From Streptomyces sp. TRM68416 (GTDB taxonomy: Bacteria; Actinomycetota; Actinomycetes; Streptomycetales; Streptomycetaceae), in NCBI RefSeq assembly GCF_014596915.1, contig NZ_JACVWU010000001.1, forward strand, positions 558,001 through 622,000: a stretch of DNA of 64,000 nucleotides, in the 5' to 3' direction. The notes beneath the pieces were generated by a model, which searched no databases, had not been told where the DNA came from, and saw only the letters and a program-made list of their open reading frames with translations. Below, piece after piece: positions 1 through 9,290 of this stretch; positions within the stretch are counted from its first letter, which is position 1, and the number at the start of each line of letters is the position of its first letter. The position numbers were made by a program, and so were the translations under genes.

Positions 1-2
1 CG

Positions 3-905
3 CTGGCCCGGGTGATGGGTCCGGTCCCGTCGCTGCTGATCCTCATCGGCAACGCCCTCACCCCCGGCAAGGGCTTCCGCCGGGGTCCCTTCGCCTCCGA
101 GGCCGAGTTGCGCGCGCTGGTCGACCTGGCCGAGAAGGAGTCGCTCATCGAGGACGAGGAGCGCCGCATGGTGCACTCGGTCTTCGAGCTGGGGGACACG
201 CTGGTGCGGGAGGTGATGGTGCCGCGGACGGATCTCGTCGTCATCGAGCGGTACAAGACCATCCGGCAGGCGCTGACGCTGGCGCTCAGGTCGGGTTTCT
301 CGCGCATCCCCGTCACCGGGGAGAGCGAGGACGACATCGTCGGGATCGTGTATCTCAAGGACCTGGCCCGCAAGACGCACATCAGCCGGGACGCCGAGAG
401 CGAGCTGGTGTCCACGGCGATGCGGCCTGCGGCCTTCGTGCCGGACACCAAGAACGCCGGCGATCTGCTGCGCGAGATGCAGAAGGACCGTACGCACGTG
501 GCCGTCGTCATCGACGAGTACGGCGGCACGGCGGGCATCGTCACCATCGAGGACATCCTCGAGGAGATCGTCGGTGAGATCACCGACGAGTACGACCGTG
601 AGCTGCCGCCGGTGGAGGAGCTGGGCGAGGACCGCTACCGGGTCACCGCCCGCCTGGACATCACCGACCTGGGCGAGCTGTACGGCCTGGACGAGTACGA
701 CGACGAGGACGTGGAGACGGTCGGCGGGCTGCTGGCGAAGGCGTTGGGGCGGGTGCCCATCGCCGGGGCGTCGTCCGTGGTCGGGCTGCCCGACGGCCGG
801 GAGCTGCGGCTGACGGCGGAGGCCGCGGCGGGCCGCCGGAACAAGATAGTGACCGTGCTGGTGGAGCCGGTGGGGAACCGGAAGGAAGACGTGGAGGACG
901 GGTGA
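3..905 (+). CDS. CBS-pair/CorC-domain membrane protein (hemolysin C family), 3' part only
   Basis: The reading frame is open to the first base of the window, so the gene starts upstream and only about 300 residues are visible. In order they hold the end of a membrane segment ([10 protein letters not shown]), the conserved linker with [11 protein letters not shown] and VMVPRTD, two CBS motifs (SGFSRIPV and [18 protein letters not shown]) and a C-terminal CorC/HlyC transporter-associated domain ([12 protein letters not shown]). The missing N-terminus should be a DUF21 membrane domain. Family members are linked to divalent-cation (Mg/Co) homeostasis; the hemolysin name is historical. The stop overlaps the next gene by four bases, so the two are probably cotranslated. 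In Streptomyces this gene lies between ybeY/phoH and era, consistent with what follows. Confidence 0.88.
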   Translation: MARVMGPVPSLLILIGNALTPGKGFRRGPFASEAELRALVDLAEKESLIEDEERRMVHSVFELGDTLVREVMVPRTDLVVIERYKTIRQALTLALRSGFSRIPVTGESEDDIVGIVYLKDLARKTHISRDAESELVSTAMRPAAFVPDTKNAGDLLREMQKDRTHVAVVIDEYGGTAGIVTIEDILEEIVGEITDEYDRELPPVEELGEDRYRVTARLDITDLGELYGLDEYDDEDVETVGGLLAKALGRVPIAGASSVVGLPDGRELRLTAEAAAGRRNKIVTVLVEPVGNRKEDVEDG

Positions 906-1261
906 CCCCGGGTGAGCTGCGTGACTTCTGTCTGTCGTTCAACGCGGCGGAGGAGGATTTTCCGTTCTCCCCGGAGGTCTCCGTGTTCAAGGTGCGGGGC
1001 AAGATGTTCGCGCTGAGCTGGCTCGGTGCCCGGCCCCTGAAGGTCAATCTCAAGTGCGACCCGGAGGACGCGGTCCGGCTGCGTGGCGAGTACGAGGGGC
1101 TGATCGCCCCCGGCTATCACATGAACAAGCGGCACTGGAACACGGTCACCGTCGACGGCGGTCTCCCGGACCGGCTGGTCAGGGAGCTGATCGAGGACTC
1201 CTACGATCTGGTGGTGGCCGGTCTGCCGCGGGCCGAGCGGCTCCGCCTGGACCGGCCCTGA
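902..1261 (+). CDS. MmcQ/YjbR family protein
   Basis: A 119-residue protein starting at GTG and overlapping the upstream stop (GTGA). It has the YjbR-type fold signature: an N-terminal helix ending in [12 protein letters not shown], a central strand pair ([15 protein letters not shown]...LKVNLKC), and the [12 protein letters not shown] motif typical of the family before a C-terminal helix ([14 protein letters not shown]). The family resembles CyaY-like folds and is often labelled a putative DNA-binding protein, but no biochemical role is established. Length is normal. Coupling to the CBS gene suggests coexpression only. Confidence 0.85.
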   Translation: MTPGELRDFCLSFNAAEEDFPFSPEVSVFKVRGKMFALSWLGARPLKVNLKCDPEDAVRLRGEYEGLIAPGYHMNKRHWNTVTVDGGLPDRLVRELIEDSYDLVVAGLPRAERLRLDRP

Positions 1262-1284
1262 TCGCCACTTCGTATGCTTCCGGC

Positions 1285-1638
1285 ATGACCGAGAGCAACG
1301 CGCTTGACCCCGATGACCGCAAGATCGTCACCCTGGCCCGTTCCGCGCGGGCGCGCAACGGTGTGCCGGAGGGTGCCGCCGTACGGGACGAGACGGGACG
1401 TACGTATGTCGCCGGGACCGTGGCGCTGGAGTCGCTGCGGCTGAGTGCCCTGCGGACGGCCGTGGCGATGGCCGTGGCGTCCGGGGCGAAGTCGCTGGAG
1501 GCGGCGGCGGTCGTGACGGAGGCGGAGTCGGTGGCGGCCGAGGACCTGGCGGCCGTACGGGATCTGGGCGGGGCGGGGACGCCGGTGCTGCTGGCCGGGC
1601 CCGACGGTGCGGTGCGGCTGACGGTTCCCGCGGAGTAG
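1285..1638 (+). CDS. Cytidine-deaminase-like protein lacking catalytic zinc ligands
   Basis: I chose the ATG at 1285, giving 117 residues, rather than upstream in-frame starts inside the YjbR gene, because 1285 follows that gene by 23 bases. The segment TGRTYVAGTVALESLRLSAL aligns by eye with the cytidine deaminase region that normally reads G-x-N-V/I-E followed by C-A-E, and the following helix and strands fit the fold. However, the zinc-binding C-A-E is replaced by S-A-L, and the P-C-x-x-C motif is absent; the protein contains no cysteine at all. It is therefore unlikely to deaminate cytidine by the usual mechanism. A structural or binding role is inference. Confidence 0.7.
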   Translation: MTESNALDPDDRKIVTLARSARARNGVPEGAAVRDETGRTYVAGTVALESLRLSALRTAVAMAVASGAKSLEAAAVVTEAESVAAEDLAAVRDLGGAGTPVLLAGPDGAVRLTVPAE

Positions 1639-1792
1639 TCCGGAATTCATCCTTGCCGGGTTCCGTCTCTCGCGCATCAATGGAAACGTAAGTTCCGACG
1701 GACCGTCAGATTCGGCCCTCCCGCAGTGTGTCCGCACCCACCTGCCGAGGACGGGCCGTCGGTCCCCCACACCCGAAGGGATCCGGAACCCC

Positions 1793-2269
1793 ATGAGAGG
1801 CACTCGCTCAGGCACCGGTGCGGCACTCGCGGCCGGGGCGCTCGCCCTGGCCGGGCTCGTCTTCGCACCGGCCGCCGTCGCCGTCGCCCCCACGACGGCG
1901 ACGATCGAGGCGGACTGCGGCTTCTTCGGCGGCGGTGAGGCCACGCTCACCGCCACCCAGGACGGCACCGCCGCCACCATGACCCTCACCTCCTCCGCGA
2001 TCACCGCGCCCGTCGGGCTCGGGGAGGACTCCATCGACTCCGCGCTGACCCTGGTGAACGCGGGCGGCGGCACCGTCGTCTTCTCCGGCACGGAGAACCC
2101 GGCGATGGAGGCCGGCGACCCCGTCCAGGTCGGCCCCCTCGACGGCACCGTGGCCTCCGGCGACAGCCTGGAGGCCTACGGCGGCTCGCTGACGATGACC
2201 GTCTTCGGCATCACCATCACGTGCACGGCGACCGGGCCGCAGTCGCCGGGCCCGTTCGTCTTCGACTGA
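1793..2269 (+). CDS. Secreted protein of unknown function
   Basis: 158 residues with a clear Sec signal peptide: positive start (MRGTRSG), an alanine/leucine-rich core (ALAAGALALAGLVFA) and a probable cleavage after AVA near residue 30. The mature part is Thr/Ala/Gly rich and acidic, with two cysteines (in DCGFFGG and TITCTATG) positioned to form one disulfide between the first and last strands. This looks like a small extracellular beta-sandwich. I do not recognise the family. It stands alone in a 150-base gap after the deaminase-like gene and is convergent with the PII gene. Confidence 0.72.
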   Translation: MRGTRSGTGAALAAGALALAGLVFAPAAVAVAPTTATIEADCGFFGGGEATLTATQDGTAATMTLTSSAITAPVGLGEDSIDSALTLVNAGGGTVVFSGTENPAMEAGDPVQVGPLDGTVASGDSLEAYGGSLTMTVFGITITCTATGPQSPGPFVFD

Positions 2270-2299
2270 GCCGCGGCCGGTCGGGGCGAGCGCGGTTCC

Positions 2300-2752
<453 letters not shown>

Positions 2753-2770
2753 TCAGGGACAATGAACGCC

Positions 2771-3724
2771 ATGAGCGTTCGTAGTCAGTCATCCCAGCAG
2801 CCGGCCGAGGAACTCCACCGGGCCGGCTTCGCCTGCTTCGTGGGGCGACCCAACGCGGGCAAGTCCACCCTCACGAACGCTCTGGTCGGGCAGAAGGTGG
2901 CGATCACCGCCAACCAGCCGCAGACCACCCGGCACACCGTGCGCGGCATCGTGCACCGCGAGGACGCCCAGCTGATCCTGGTCGACACCCCTGGCCTGCA
3001 CAAGCCGCGCACGCTGCTGGGCGAGCGGCTGAACGACGTGGTGCGCACCACGTGGGCCGAGGTGGATGTGATCGGGTTCTGTCTGCCGGCGAACGAGAAG
3101 ATCGGCCCCGGTGACCGGTTCATCGCCAAGGAGCTGGCGGGGATCAGGAAGACGCCGAAGGTCGCGATCGTCACCAAGACGGACCTGGTGGACTCCAAGG
3201 CCCTGGCCGAGCAGCTGATCGCGATCGACCAGTTGGGCAAGGAGCTGGGGATCACCTGGGCGGAGATCGTGCCGGTGTCGGCGACCGCGGGCAAGCAGGT
3301 GGACCTGCTGGCGGACCTGCTGGTCCCGCTGCTGCCGGAGGGCCCGGCGCTGTATCCCGAGGGCGACCTGACCGACGAGCCGGAGCAGGTCATGATCGCC
3401 GAGCTGATCCGTGAGGCGGCGCTGGAGGGCGTGCGCGACGAGCTGCCGCACTCCATCGCGGTGGTGGTCGAGGAGATGCTGCCGCGCGAGGACCGGCCCG
3501 CGGACAAGCCCCTGCTGGACATCCATGCCAATGTCTACATCGAGCGCCCCAGCCAGAAGGGCATCATCATCGGCCCCAAGGGCAAGCGGCTGAAGGACGT
3601 GGGCATCAAGTCCCGCAAGCAGATCGAGGCGCTGCTGGGGACGCCGGTCTTCCTGGACCTGCATGTGAAGGTCGCGAAGGACTGGCAGCGCGATCCGAAG
3701 CAGTTGCGGCGACTGGGCTTCTGA
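2771..3724 (+). CDS. era: GTPase Era
   Basis: 317 residues. The N-terminal Ras-like domain has G1 GRPNAGKS (residues 25-32), G3 DTPG and G4 TKTD; the C-terminal KH domain includes the GPKGKRLKDVG loop. Era binds the 3' end of 16S rRNA and is required for 30S maturation. The chosen ATG gives the MSVR start usual in streptomycetes. An AGGGA box at 2755-2759 lies 11 bases upstream of it; an in-frame ATG at 2762 is only 2 bases from that box. Convergent with the PfkB kinase. Confidence 0.96.
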   Translation: MSVRSQSSQQPAEELHRAGFACFVGRPNAGKSTLTNALVGQKVAITANQPQTTRHTVRGIVHREDAQLILVDTPGLHKPRTLLGERLNDVVRTTWAEVDVIGFCLPANEKIGPGDRFIAKELAGIRKTPKVAIVTKTDLVDSKALAEQLIAIDQLGKELGITWAEIVPVSATAGKQVDLLADLLVPLLPEGPALYPEGDLTDEPEQVMIAELIREAALEGVRDELPHSIAVVVEEMLPREDRPADKPLLDIHANVYIERPSQKGIIIGPKGKRLKDVGIKSRKQIEALLGTPVFLDLHVKVAKDWQRDPKQLRRLGF

Positions 3725-3761
3725 GAGACGTCACGAAGCGCTTCAGGACGTCGGCAGGCCT

Positions 3762-4907
3762 TCACGCCGACCTGCGGAACCCGATCGTCGGCACCGCCCG
3801 CCTCAGCGGCCACGGCCGCGCCGACTCCTCCGGCACCAGTCGGCCCAGGAAGGCGTATCTTCGCAGCGCCGTCGGGTCCTGCTCCTCGTAGGACTGGATG
3901 CGGCGCCACCACGCCCCGATCTCGGCCCAGCCGGGGGCGGAGAGGGAGCCGCCGAACTCCTGGACGGAGAGGGCGGCGGTGAGGCCCGCGAAGGCGAGCC
4001 GGTCGGGGAGCGGCCAGTCGGCCAGGGTGCCGGTGACGAATCCGGCCACGAAGACGTCTCCCGCGCCGGTGGGGTCCAGGGCCTCGACGGCGATGGCCGG
4101 GACCTCCGCGGTCTCCCCGGTCCGCCGGTCCACCGCGTAGGCGCCGTCCGCGCCGAGGGTGACCACGGCCAGCGGCACGTGTTCCGTCAGGCGGTGGGCC
4201 GCCTCGCGCGGGCAGGTCGTGCCGGTGTACCGCATCGCCTCCTCCGCGTTGGGCAGGAAGGCCTCGCAGTGTTCGAGGTCGGCGAGCCCGGCCAGGTCCC
4301 ACGCCCCGGTGTCGTCCCAGCCGACGTCGCCGAAGATGCGCGTGCCCTTCGCCGCGGCCTGCGCGATCCACGGCGCCCGCCTGCCCGGCTCCAGGGAGGC
4401 GACGGCGGCACGCGCGCGGGGCGGGCAGTCGGGAGCGGGCTCCTCCGGGGGCGGCTCGTGGCCGTGGGAGACCATCGTGCGCTCGCCCTCGTAGGCCATG
4501 GAGACGGTGACCGGGGAGTGCCAGCCGGGGACCGTGCGCGACGGGGTGAGGTCGATGCCCTCGCCCTGCTCCAGCGCGTCCCAGCAGTACTCGCCGTAGT
4601 GGTCGTCGCCGAAGGCCGCCGCGAGGGAGGTGCGCAGGCCCAGGCGGGCCAGGGCCGTCGCCATGTTCGCCACGCCGCCGGGGCTCGATCCCATGCCGCG
4701 CGCCCAGGACTCGGTGCCGCGCACCGGGGCGGAGTCGAGGCCGGTGAAGATGATGTCGAGGAAGACGGTGCCCGTGAGGTAGACGTCCCAGGGCGGTTCG
4801 ACGGGGGTGCGCAGCGCGGCCAGGGGGTCGACCTGGACCGGGCAGTGCGGCGGGCCCCCTACGACGGAGGACGGTCCCTTTCCGGTGGACGCGGCGGACG
4901 CGATCAC
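3762..4907 (-). CDS. PfkB-family carbohydrate kinase
   Basis: 381 residues starting at GTG, with GGGAG six bases upstream. Ribokinase-fold signatures are visible: the N-terminal GSSPGGVANMATALARLG and the C-terminal DPTGAGDVFVAGF motif, whose Asp is the catalytic base and whose Gly-Ala-Gly forms the anion hole. The substrate cannot be assigned; family members phosphorylate sugars such as 2-keto-3-deoxygluconate, ribose or fructose. The gene lies 128 bases downstream of the glucarate dehydratase/KdgD pair on the same strand, so it may belong to that sugar-acid locus, although the KdgD route needs no kinase. The N-terminal 30 residues are poorly ordered and may not all be present. Confidence 0.85.
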   Translation of the reverse strand: MIASAASTGKGPSSVVGGPPHCPVQVDPLAALRTPVEPPWDVYLTGTVFLDIIFTGLDSAPVRGTESWARGMGSSPGGVANMATALARLGLRTSLAAAFGDDHYGEYCWDALEQGEGIDLTPSRTVPGWHSPVTVSMAYEGERTMVSHGHEPPPEEPAPDCPPRARAAVASLEPGRRAPWIAQAAAKGTRIFGDVGWDDTGAWDLAGLADLEHCEAFLPNAEEAMRYTGTTCPREAAHRLTEHVPLAVVTLGADGAYAVDRRTGETAEVPAIAVEALDPTGAGDVFVAGFVTGTLADWPLPDRLAFAGLTAALSVQEFGGSLSAPGWAEIGAWWRRIQSYEEQDPTALRRYAFLGRLVPEESARPWPLRRAVPTIGFRRSA

Positions 4908-5035
4908 GGTGCGCTCCCTGGCGTGGTGCGGTTCAGGCCAGTGTGCACCACGCCGCTGACAACCCGCCGCCCGTCACTCCGGAAGCATCCGTCCTCTCAG
5001 GTCGTCGCAGGTCACGGCCGTACGGGCCGGATCGC

Positions 5036-6325
5036 CTACCAGCGCGGTACGGCCGGGGTGACCCAGCCGGGTTCGGCCACCCGCATGGCCGCCGCGTCGT
5101 CGCGGTCGCGCAGCGGGCCGTCGTCGTCGAGCCACCGCCGGTGCAGCAGCGCCAGCCGGTCGCGGTCGAGTTCGACGCCCAGGCCGGGGGCGTCGGAGAC
5201 GGTGAGCCTGCCGTCCCGGAACGTGTGCCGCCGGGTGAGGACGTCCTCCGACTGCCAGGGGTAGTGGGAGTCGCAGGCGTGGTGGAGGTTGGGCACCGTC
5301 GAGGCGACGTGGGTCATGGCGGCGAGGCTGATCCCCAGGTGGGTGTTGGAGTGCATGGAGACGCCGACGCCGAAGGTGCCGCAGACGGCGGCGAGGTGCT
5401 GGGTGTTGCGCAGCCCGCCCCAGTAGTGGTGGTCGGAGAGGACGACCTGGACGGCGTCGCGCGTGAACGCCTCCTTGATCTCGGCGAACGTGGTCACGCA
5501 CATGTTGGTGGCGAGCGGCACGTCGGTGTGCGCGGCGATCTCGGCCATGGCGGGTGTGCCGAGCGCGGGGTCCTCCAGGTATTCGAGGACGTCACCGAGT
5601 TCCTTCGCCACCGTCAGCGAGGTCTGCACGCTCCAGGCGCCGTTGGGGTCCAGCCGCAGCGGGTGCCCGGGGAACGCCTCGGCGAGCGCCCGTACGGCGG
5701 CGATCTCCTCCTCGGGCGGGAAGACACCGCCCTTGAGCTTGAAGGAGGTGAAGCCGTACCGCTCCTTGAACCTGCGGGCCTGCTCGACGACGCCGGCCGG
5801 GTCGAGGGCGGCGCCCCAGTCGTCCCGCTCGGCGGCCACGCCCTCCGGGTGGTCGGCCCACTTGTAGAAGAGGTAGGCGCTGTACTCGACCGTGTCGCGC
5901 ACCTTGCCGCCGAGCAGCGCGTGCACGGGCAGCCCGGCCGCCTTCCCCCACGCGTCCAGGCAGGCCACCTCGAACGCCGAGACCACGGACAGCCGCAGCT
6001 TGTCGGCGGTCTGGACGCCGCGCAGCCCGCCGACGTCGACCTGGTCCTCGACCCGCGCGGAGTCGACGGAGACCTCGTCGGCTATGCCGAACAGCCCGTT
6101 CAGGTCGGTCACCTGACGTCCGATCAGCCGCTCGGCGAACGGCCGGGCCAGCTCCAGGTACTTGGTGTCGCCGTACGTCTCGCCGAGGCCGGTGGTCCCG
6201 TCGGCGGTCTCCACCTCCACGATCAGCCGGGGCGTGTACGGCTGGTGCACACCTTGCGTGTTGAGCAGCGGCGGGTCGGCGACCAGGATCGGCGTGAGGC
6301 GGACGTCGGTGACGGCGAGGTTCAC
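5036..6325 (-). CDS. gudD: Glucarate dehydratase-like enolase-superfamily enzyme
   Basis: 429 residues starting at GTG inside the stop of the upstream kdgD gene (GTGA overlap), which fixes the start. It belongs to the glucarate dehydratase branch of the enolase superfamily: SFKLKGGV carries the K-x-K catalytic lysine, LDPNGAW supplies the first metal Asp, LEDPALGTPAMAE the second, and MHSNTHLGISLAAMTHV the catalytic His of the His-Asp dyad. It should convert D-glucarate (or galactarate) to 5-keto-4-deoxyglucarate, the substrate of the neighbouring KdgD. Some members prefer other aldarates, so the exact substrate is inferred from the pairing. Confidence 0.86.
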   Translation of the reverse strand: MNLAVTDVRLTPILVADPPLLNTQGVHQPYTPRLIVEVETADGTTGLGETYGDTKYLELARPFAERLIGRQVTDLNGLFGIADEVSVDSARVEDQVDVGGLRGVQTADKLRLSVVSAFEVACLDAWGKAAGLPVHALLGGKVRDTVEYSAYLFYKWADHPEGVAAERDDWGAALDPAGVVEQARRFKERYGFTSFKLKGGVFPPEEEIAAVRALAEAFPGHPLRLDPNGAWSVQTSLTVAKELGDVLEYLEDPALGTPAMAEIAAHTDVPLATNMCVTTFAEIKEAFTRDAVQVVLSDHHYWGGLRNTQHLAAVCGTFGVGVSMHSNTHLGISLAAMTHVASTVPNLHHACDSHYPWQSEDVLTRRHTFRDGRLTVSDAPGLGVELDRDRLALLHRRWLDDDGPLRDRDDAAAMRVAEPGWVTPAVPRW

Positions 6326-7254
6326 AGCGAGGCTCCTACGAGGTCGAGTCCGGCGGCCAGCAGGTTCTTCAGGTCGGCCAGGTCGGCGGCCGAGGGGTCG
6401 GTGAGCGGGGCGCGCACGGGTCCCACGGGTCCGCCGCGCAGTCGGGCCGCCGCCTTGACCAGGGAGACGGCGTATCCGGGGCGGCGGTCGCGGAGTTCGA
6501 CGAGCGGGACGTAGAAGCCGCGCAGCAGCCGGTCGACCGTCTTGTGGTCGGCGTTCCGCAGGGCGGTGAAGAAGGCGTCGGCGATCTCGGGCGCGAAGGC
6601 GTGGACGGCGGAGGAGTAGGCGGGGACGCCGACGGCGGCGTAGGCGCGGGCCTGGATCTCGGCGGTGGCGGCGCCGTTGAAGAAGAGGAAGTCCTCGGGG
6701 GCGGCGAGGGTGAGGCGCTGGAGCCGGTCGAGGTCGCTGTGGCCGTCCTTGAGGCCGATGACGTTCGGGAGGGCGGCGATTCTTCGCAACGAGTCGGCGG
6801 TGAAGGCGACTTGGCCGCGCTGGTAGGCGATGAGCGGCAGCCGGGTTCCGGCGGCGATCCGCTCCGCCTGCCGGACGAGGCCCTCCTGCGGGGCGGCGAC
6901 CAGGTAGTGCGGCAGGACCAGCAGGGCGTCGGCGCCCGCCTCCTCGGCGATGCGGGCGAAGCGCAGGGCCTGGGCCCAGCCGTAGCCGGTGCCGGCGACG
7001 ACGGGCAGGCGGCCGGCCGCCTCCTCGACGGCGGTGGTGACGACCGTGCGGTACTCGTCCTCGTCGAGGGAGAAGAACTCGCCGGTGCCGCAGGCGGGGA
7101 AGAGGGCGCCGGGTCCGGTGGCGATCCGGTCGGCGACATGGGCGCGGAAGCCGTCCGGGTCGAGGGAGCCGTCGTCGTGGAAGCTCGTGAGCGGGAACGA
7201 CAGCACGCCGCGCGCCATGCCGTCCCGGAGCCGCTGGACCGTATCCGTGCCCAC
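6322..7254 (-). CDS. kdgD: 5-dehydro-4-deoxyglucarate dehydratase (KdgD), DapA family
   Basis: 310 residues, a DHDPS/NAL-superfamily TIM barrel. The Schiff-base lysine is K169 in VIGLKDGHSD and the partner tyrosine is Y144 in LIAYQRG; PACGTGEFFSL matches the KdgD form of the substrate loop, where DapA has GTTGE. KdgD dehydrates and decarboxylates 5-keto-4-deoxyglucarate to 2-oxoglutarate semialdehyde. It is the first gene of a two- or three-gene minus-strand operon with gudD and possibly the PfkB kinase. The aldehyde dehydrogenase needed for the next step is not in the window. Confidence 0.9.
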   Translation of the reverse strand: MGTDTVQRLRDGMARGVLSFPLTSFHDDGSLDPDGFRAHVADRIATGPGALFPACGTGEFFSLDEDEYRTVVTTAVEEAAGRLPVVAGTGYGWAQALRFARIAEEAGADALLVLPHYLVAAPQEGLVRQAERIAAGTRLPLIAYQRGQVAFTADSLRRIAALPNVIGLKDGHSDLDRLQRLTLAAPEDFLFFNGAATAEIQARAYAAVGVPAYSSAVHAFAPEIADAFFTALRNADHKTVDRLLRGFYVPLVELRDRRPGYAVSLVKAAARLRGGPVGPVRAPLTDPSAADLADLKNLLAAGLDLVGASL

Positions 7255-7257
7255 GAC

Positions 7258-7300
7258 TGTCTCCCCATGTAGACGTCGTCCATGTATGAAAATGGAGGCT
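7258..7300 (-). promoter_or_regulatory. Possible operator upstream of kdgD (direct repeats)
   Basis: The 114-base gap in front of kdgD holds CCATGTA twice (from about 7266 and 7281), separated by the self-complementary GACGTC core, and it is more AT-rich than its surroundings. This spacing is compatible with a dimeric regulator site (GntR or IclR types often control sugar-acid operons), but no regulator gene lies alongside. Weak call based on repeats only. Confidence 0.3.
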
Positions 7301-7368
7301 AGATACGCGAACGGCGACCGTCAATGGCGCCGCCCCGCCCGCTGACGACACACGACCCCACCCGCCCC

Positions 7369-8358
7369 TCAGAACTCGTACGCCTCGACCTCCGCGAGGT
7401 ACCGGGCCCGCCGCTCCTCGTCATGCTCCAGGAAACTGGCCAGGAAGGAGTTGCGGGCCAGCTCCCGCAGTTGCTCCTCGCTCAGGCCCAGCGCCGAGCG
7501 CACCGCGTCGAAGTTGTCCCCCGCGTAGCCCCCGAAGTAGGCGGGGTCGTCGGAGTTGACCGTGCACAGCAGCCCGGCCTCCAGCATCGCGGGAAGGGGA
7601 TGCTCGGCCAGCACGTCGACCGTGCGCAGCCGCACGTTGGACAGCGGGCACAGCGTCAGCGGCACGCGCTCCCGCACCAGCCGCTCGACCAGCTCGGGCG
7701 ACTCCACGCAGCGCAGCCCGTGGTCGATCCGCTCGACGCCGAGCACGTCCAGGGCCTCGGTGATGTACTCCGGCGGCCCCTCCTCCCCGGCGTGCGCCAC
7801 CCGGCGCAGCCCGAGCCGGGCGGCGGCCTCGTAGACCTCCCGGAACTTCACCGGTGGGTGGCCGACCTCGGCGGAGTCGAGGCCGACCCCGACGATCCGG
7901 TCGAGGTGGGGGCGGGCGGCCTCGAGGGTCGCCATCGCCGACTCGGCGGACTCGTCCCGCAGGAAGCACATGATCAGCTGGGTGGAGACGCCGTGCCGCT
8001 CCTCGCTGCGCTCCAGCGCGCGGGAGAGTCCCTCGACGACCGTGCCCATGGCGACGCCCCGCGCGAGGTGGGCCTGCGGGTCGAAGAAGATCTCCGCGTG
8101 CCGGACGCCCTGCGCGGCGGCGCGGGCGAGGTAGGCGTCGGCGAGGTCCTCGAAGTCCCGCTCGGTGCGCAGCACCGCCATCAGCTCGTAGTACAGGTCC
8201 AGGAAGGACTGGAGGTCCTCGAACCGGTAGGCCTTGCGGAGCGCGTCGGTGTCGGCGTACGGCAGTTCGACGCTGTTGCGGGCGGCCAGCTCGAAGGCCA
8301 GCTCCGGCTCCAGGGTGCCTTCGATATGCAGGTGCAGTTCAGCTTTGGGGAGGGGCAT
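7369..8358 (-). CDS. Adenine deaminase (adenosine deaminase superfamily, Aah1/Pa0148-like)
   Basis: 329 residues. Zinc ligands and catalytic residues of the superfamily are present: H9/H11 in ELHLHIEG, H189 and E192 in VAHAGEE, H213 in IDHGLR and D270-D271 in VNSDDPAYFGG. The region LDSAEVGHPP, and the start HLHIEGTLEPEL, match the adenine-specific branch (yeast Aah1, Pseudomonas Pa0148) rather than true adenosine deaminases, which carry HVHLDG and a GDE motif here. It should convert adenine to hypoxanthine in purine salvage. The gene is often annotated as adenosine deaminase; I favour adenine from these motifs. It is followed closely on the same strand by no other gene; rnz is 20 bases upstream. 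Confidence 0.82.
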   Translation of the reverse strand: MPLPKAELHLHIEGTLEPELAFELAARNSVELPYADTDALRKAYRFEDLQSFLDLYYELMAVLRTERDFEDLADAYLARAAAQGVRHAEIFFDPQAHLARGVAMGTVVEGLSRALERSEERHGVSTQLIMCFLRDESAESAMATLEAARPHLDRIVGVGLDSAEVGHPPVKFREVYEAAARLGLRRVAHAGEEGPPEYITEALDVLGVERIDHGLRCVESPELVERLVRERVPLTLCPLSNVRLRTVDVLAEHPLPAMLEAGLLCTVNSDDPAYFGGYAGDNFDAVRSALGLSEEQLRELARNSFLASFLEHDEERRARYLAEVEAYEF

Positions 8359-8378
8359 CAAAGCATCGTACGGGCGTT

Positions 8379-9284
8379 TCAGCGACGTTTCGGAACCGGT
8401 ACCCGCAGCAGATCGTGCGCCACCGTCAGCTCGCCCTCGAACCCGGCCGCCCGCGCCTGCCGTTCGAATTCGTCGGGATCGCTGTAGCGCTGGCTGAAGT
8501 GAGTGAGCACCAGGTGCCGTACGCCCGCGTCCTGGGCCGCCCGTGCCGCCTGCCCGGCGGTGAGGTGGCCGTGCTCGACCGCGAGGGCGGTGTCCTCCTC
8601 GAGGAAGGTGGACTCGATGACGAGCATGTCGCAGCCCTCGGCGAGGGCGTGCACGCCGTCGCACAGCCGGGTGTCCATGACGAACGCGAACCGCTGGCCG
8701 CGGCGGACCTCGCTGACGTCGTCCAGCGAGACACCGCGCAGGGAGCCCTCGCGCTGGATCCGGCCGACGTCCGGGCCCTTGATGCCGTGCGCGGCGAGCC
8801 GTTCGGGCAGCATGCGCCTGCCGTCGGGCTCGACGATCCGGTAGCCGTACGACTCGACGGGATGCGAGAGCTTGCGGGCCTCCAGCGTGTAGCCGGGCGC
8901 GGTGGCGAGGACGCCGTCCCGGCTCACCGGCGCCTGCCGGATGTCGACGGTCTCGCGGTAGGCGGTGGAGTACCGGAGGCGGTCGAAGAAGCGCTGCCCG
9001 GACTTCGGGTAGTGGGCGGTTATGTCGTGCGGCACCCGGTCGAGGTTGATGCGCTGGATGACCCCGGCGAGGCCGAGGGAGTGGTCCCCGTGGAAGTGCG
9101 TGACGCAGATCCGGTTGAGGTCGTGGGCGGCGACTCCGGCCCGCAGCATCTGCCGCTGGGTGCCCTCGCCGGGGTCGAAGAGGATGCCCTCGCCGTCCCA
9201 GCGCAGCAGGTAGCCGTTGTGGTTGCGGTGCCGGGTGGGCACCTGGCTCGCGGTGCCGAGGACCACCAGTTCACGTACGGACAC
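8379..9284 (-). CDS. rnz: Ribonuclease Z (tRNA 3' endonuclease)
   Basis: 301 residues with the metallo-beta-lactamase signature THFHGDH (H63, H65, D67, H68), a further MDT motif for the bridging Asp, and LTHFSQRY near the C-terminus. RNase Z cleaves tRNA precursors after the discriminator base; this suits a genome whose tRNA genes lack CCA, as the two tRNA-Ala genes in this window do. Length is the short bacterial form. It is followed by the adenine deaminase gene 20 bases downstream and preceded by the HIT gene with a 6-base gap, so the three probably share a transcript. Confidence 0.93.
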   Translation of the reverse strand: MSVRELVVLGTASQVPTRHRNHNGYLLRWDGEGILFDPGEGTQRQMLRAGVAAHDLNRICVTHFHGDHSLGLAGVIQRINLDRVPHDITAHYPKSGQRFFDRLRYSTAYRETVDIRQAPVSRDGVLATAPGYTLEARKLSHPVESYGYRIVEPDGRRMLPERLAAHGIKGPDVGRIQREGSLRGVSLDDVSEVRRGQRFAFVMDTRLCDGVHALAEGCDMLVIESTFLEEDTALAVEHGHLTAGQAARAAQDAGVRHLVLTHFSQRYSDPDEFERQARAAGFEGELTVAHDLLRVPVPKRR

Positions 9285-9290
9285 GGCCGG

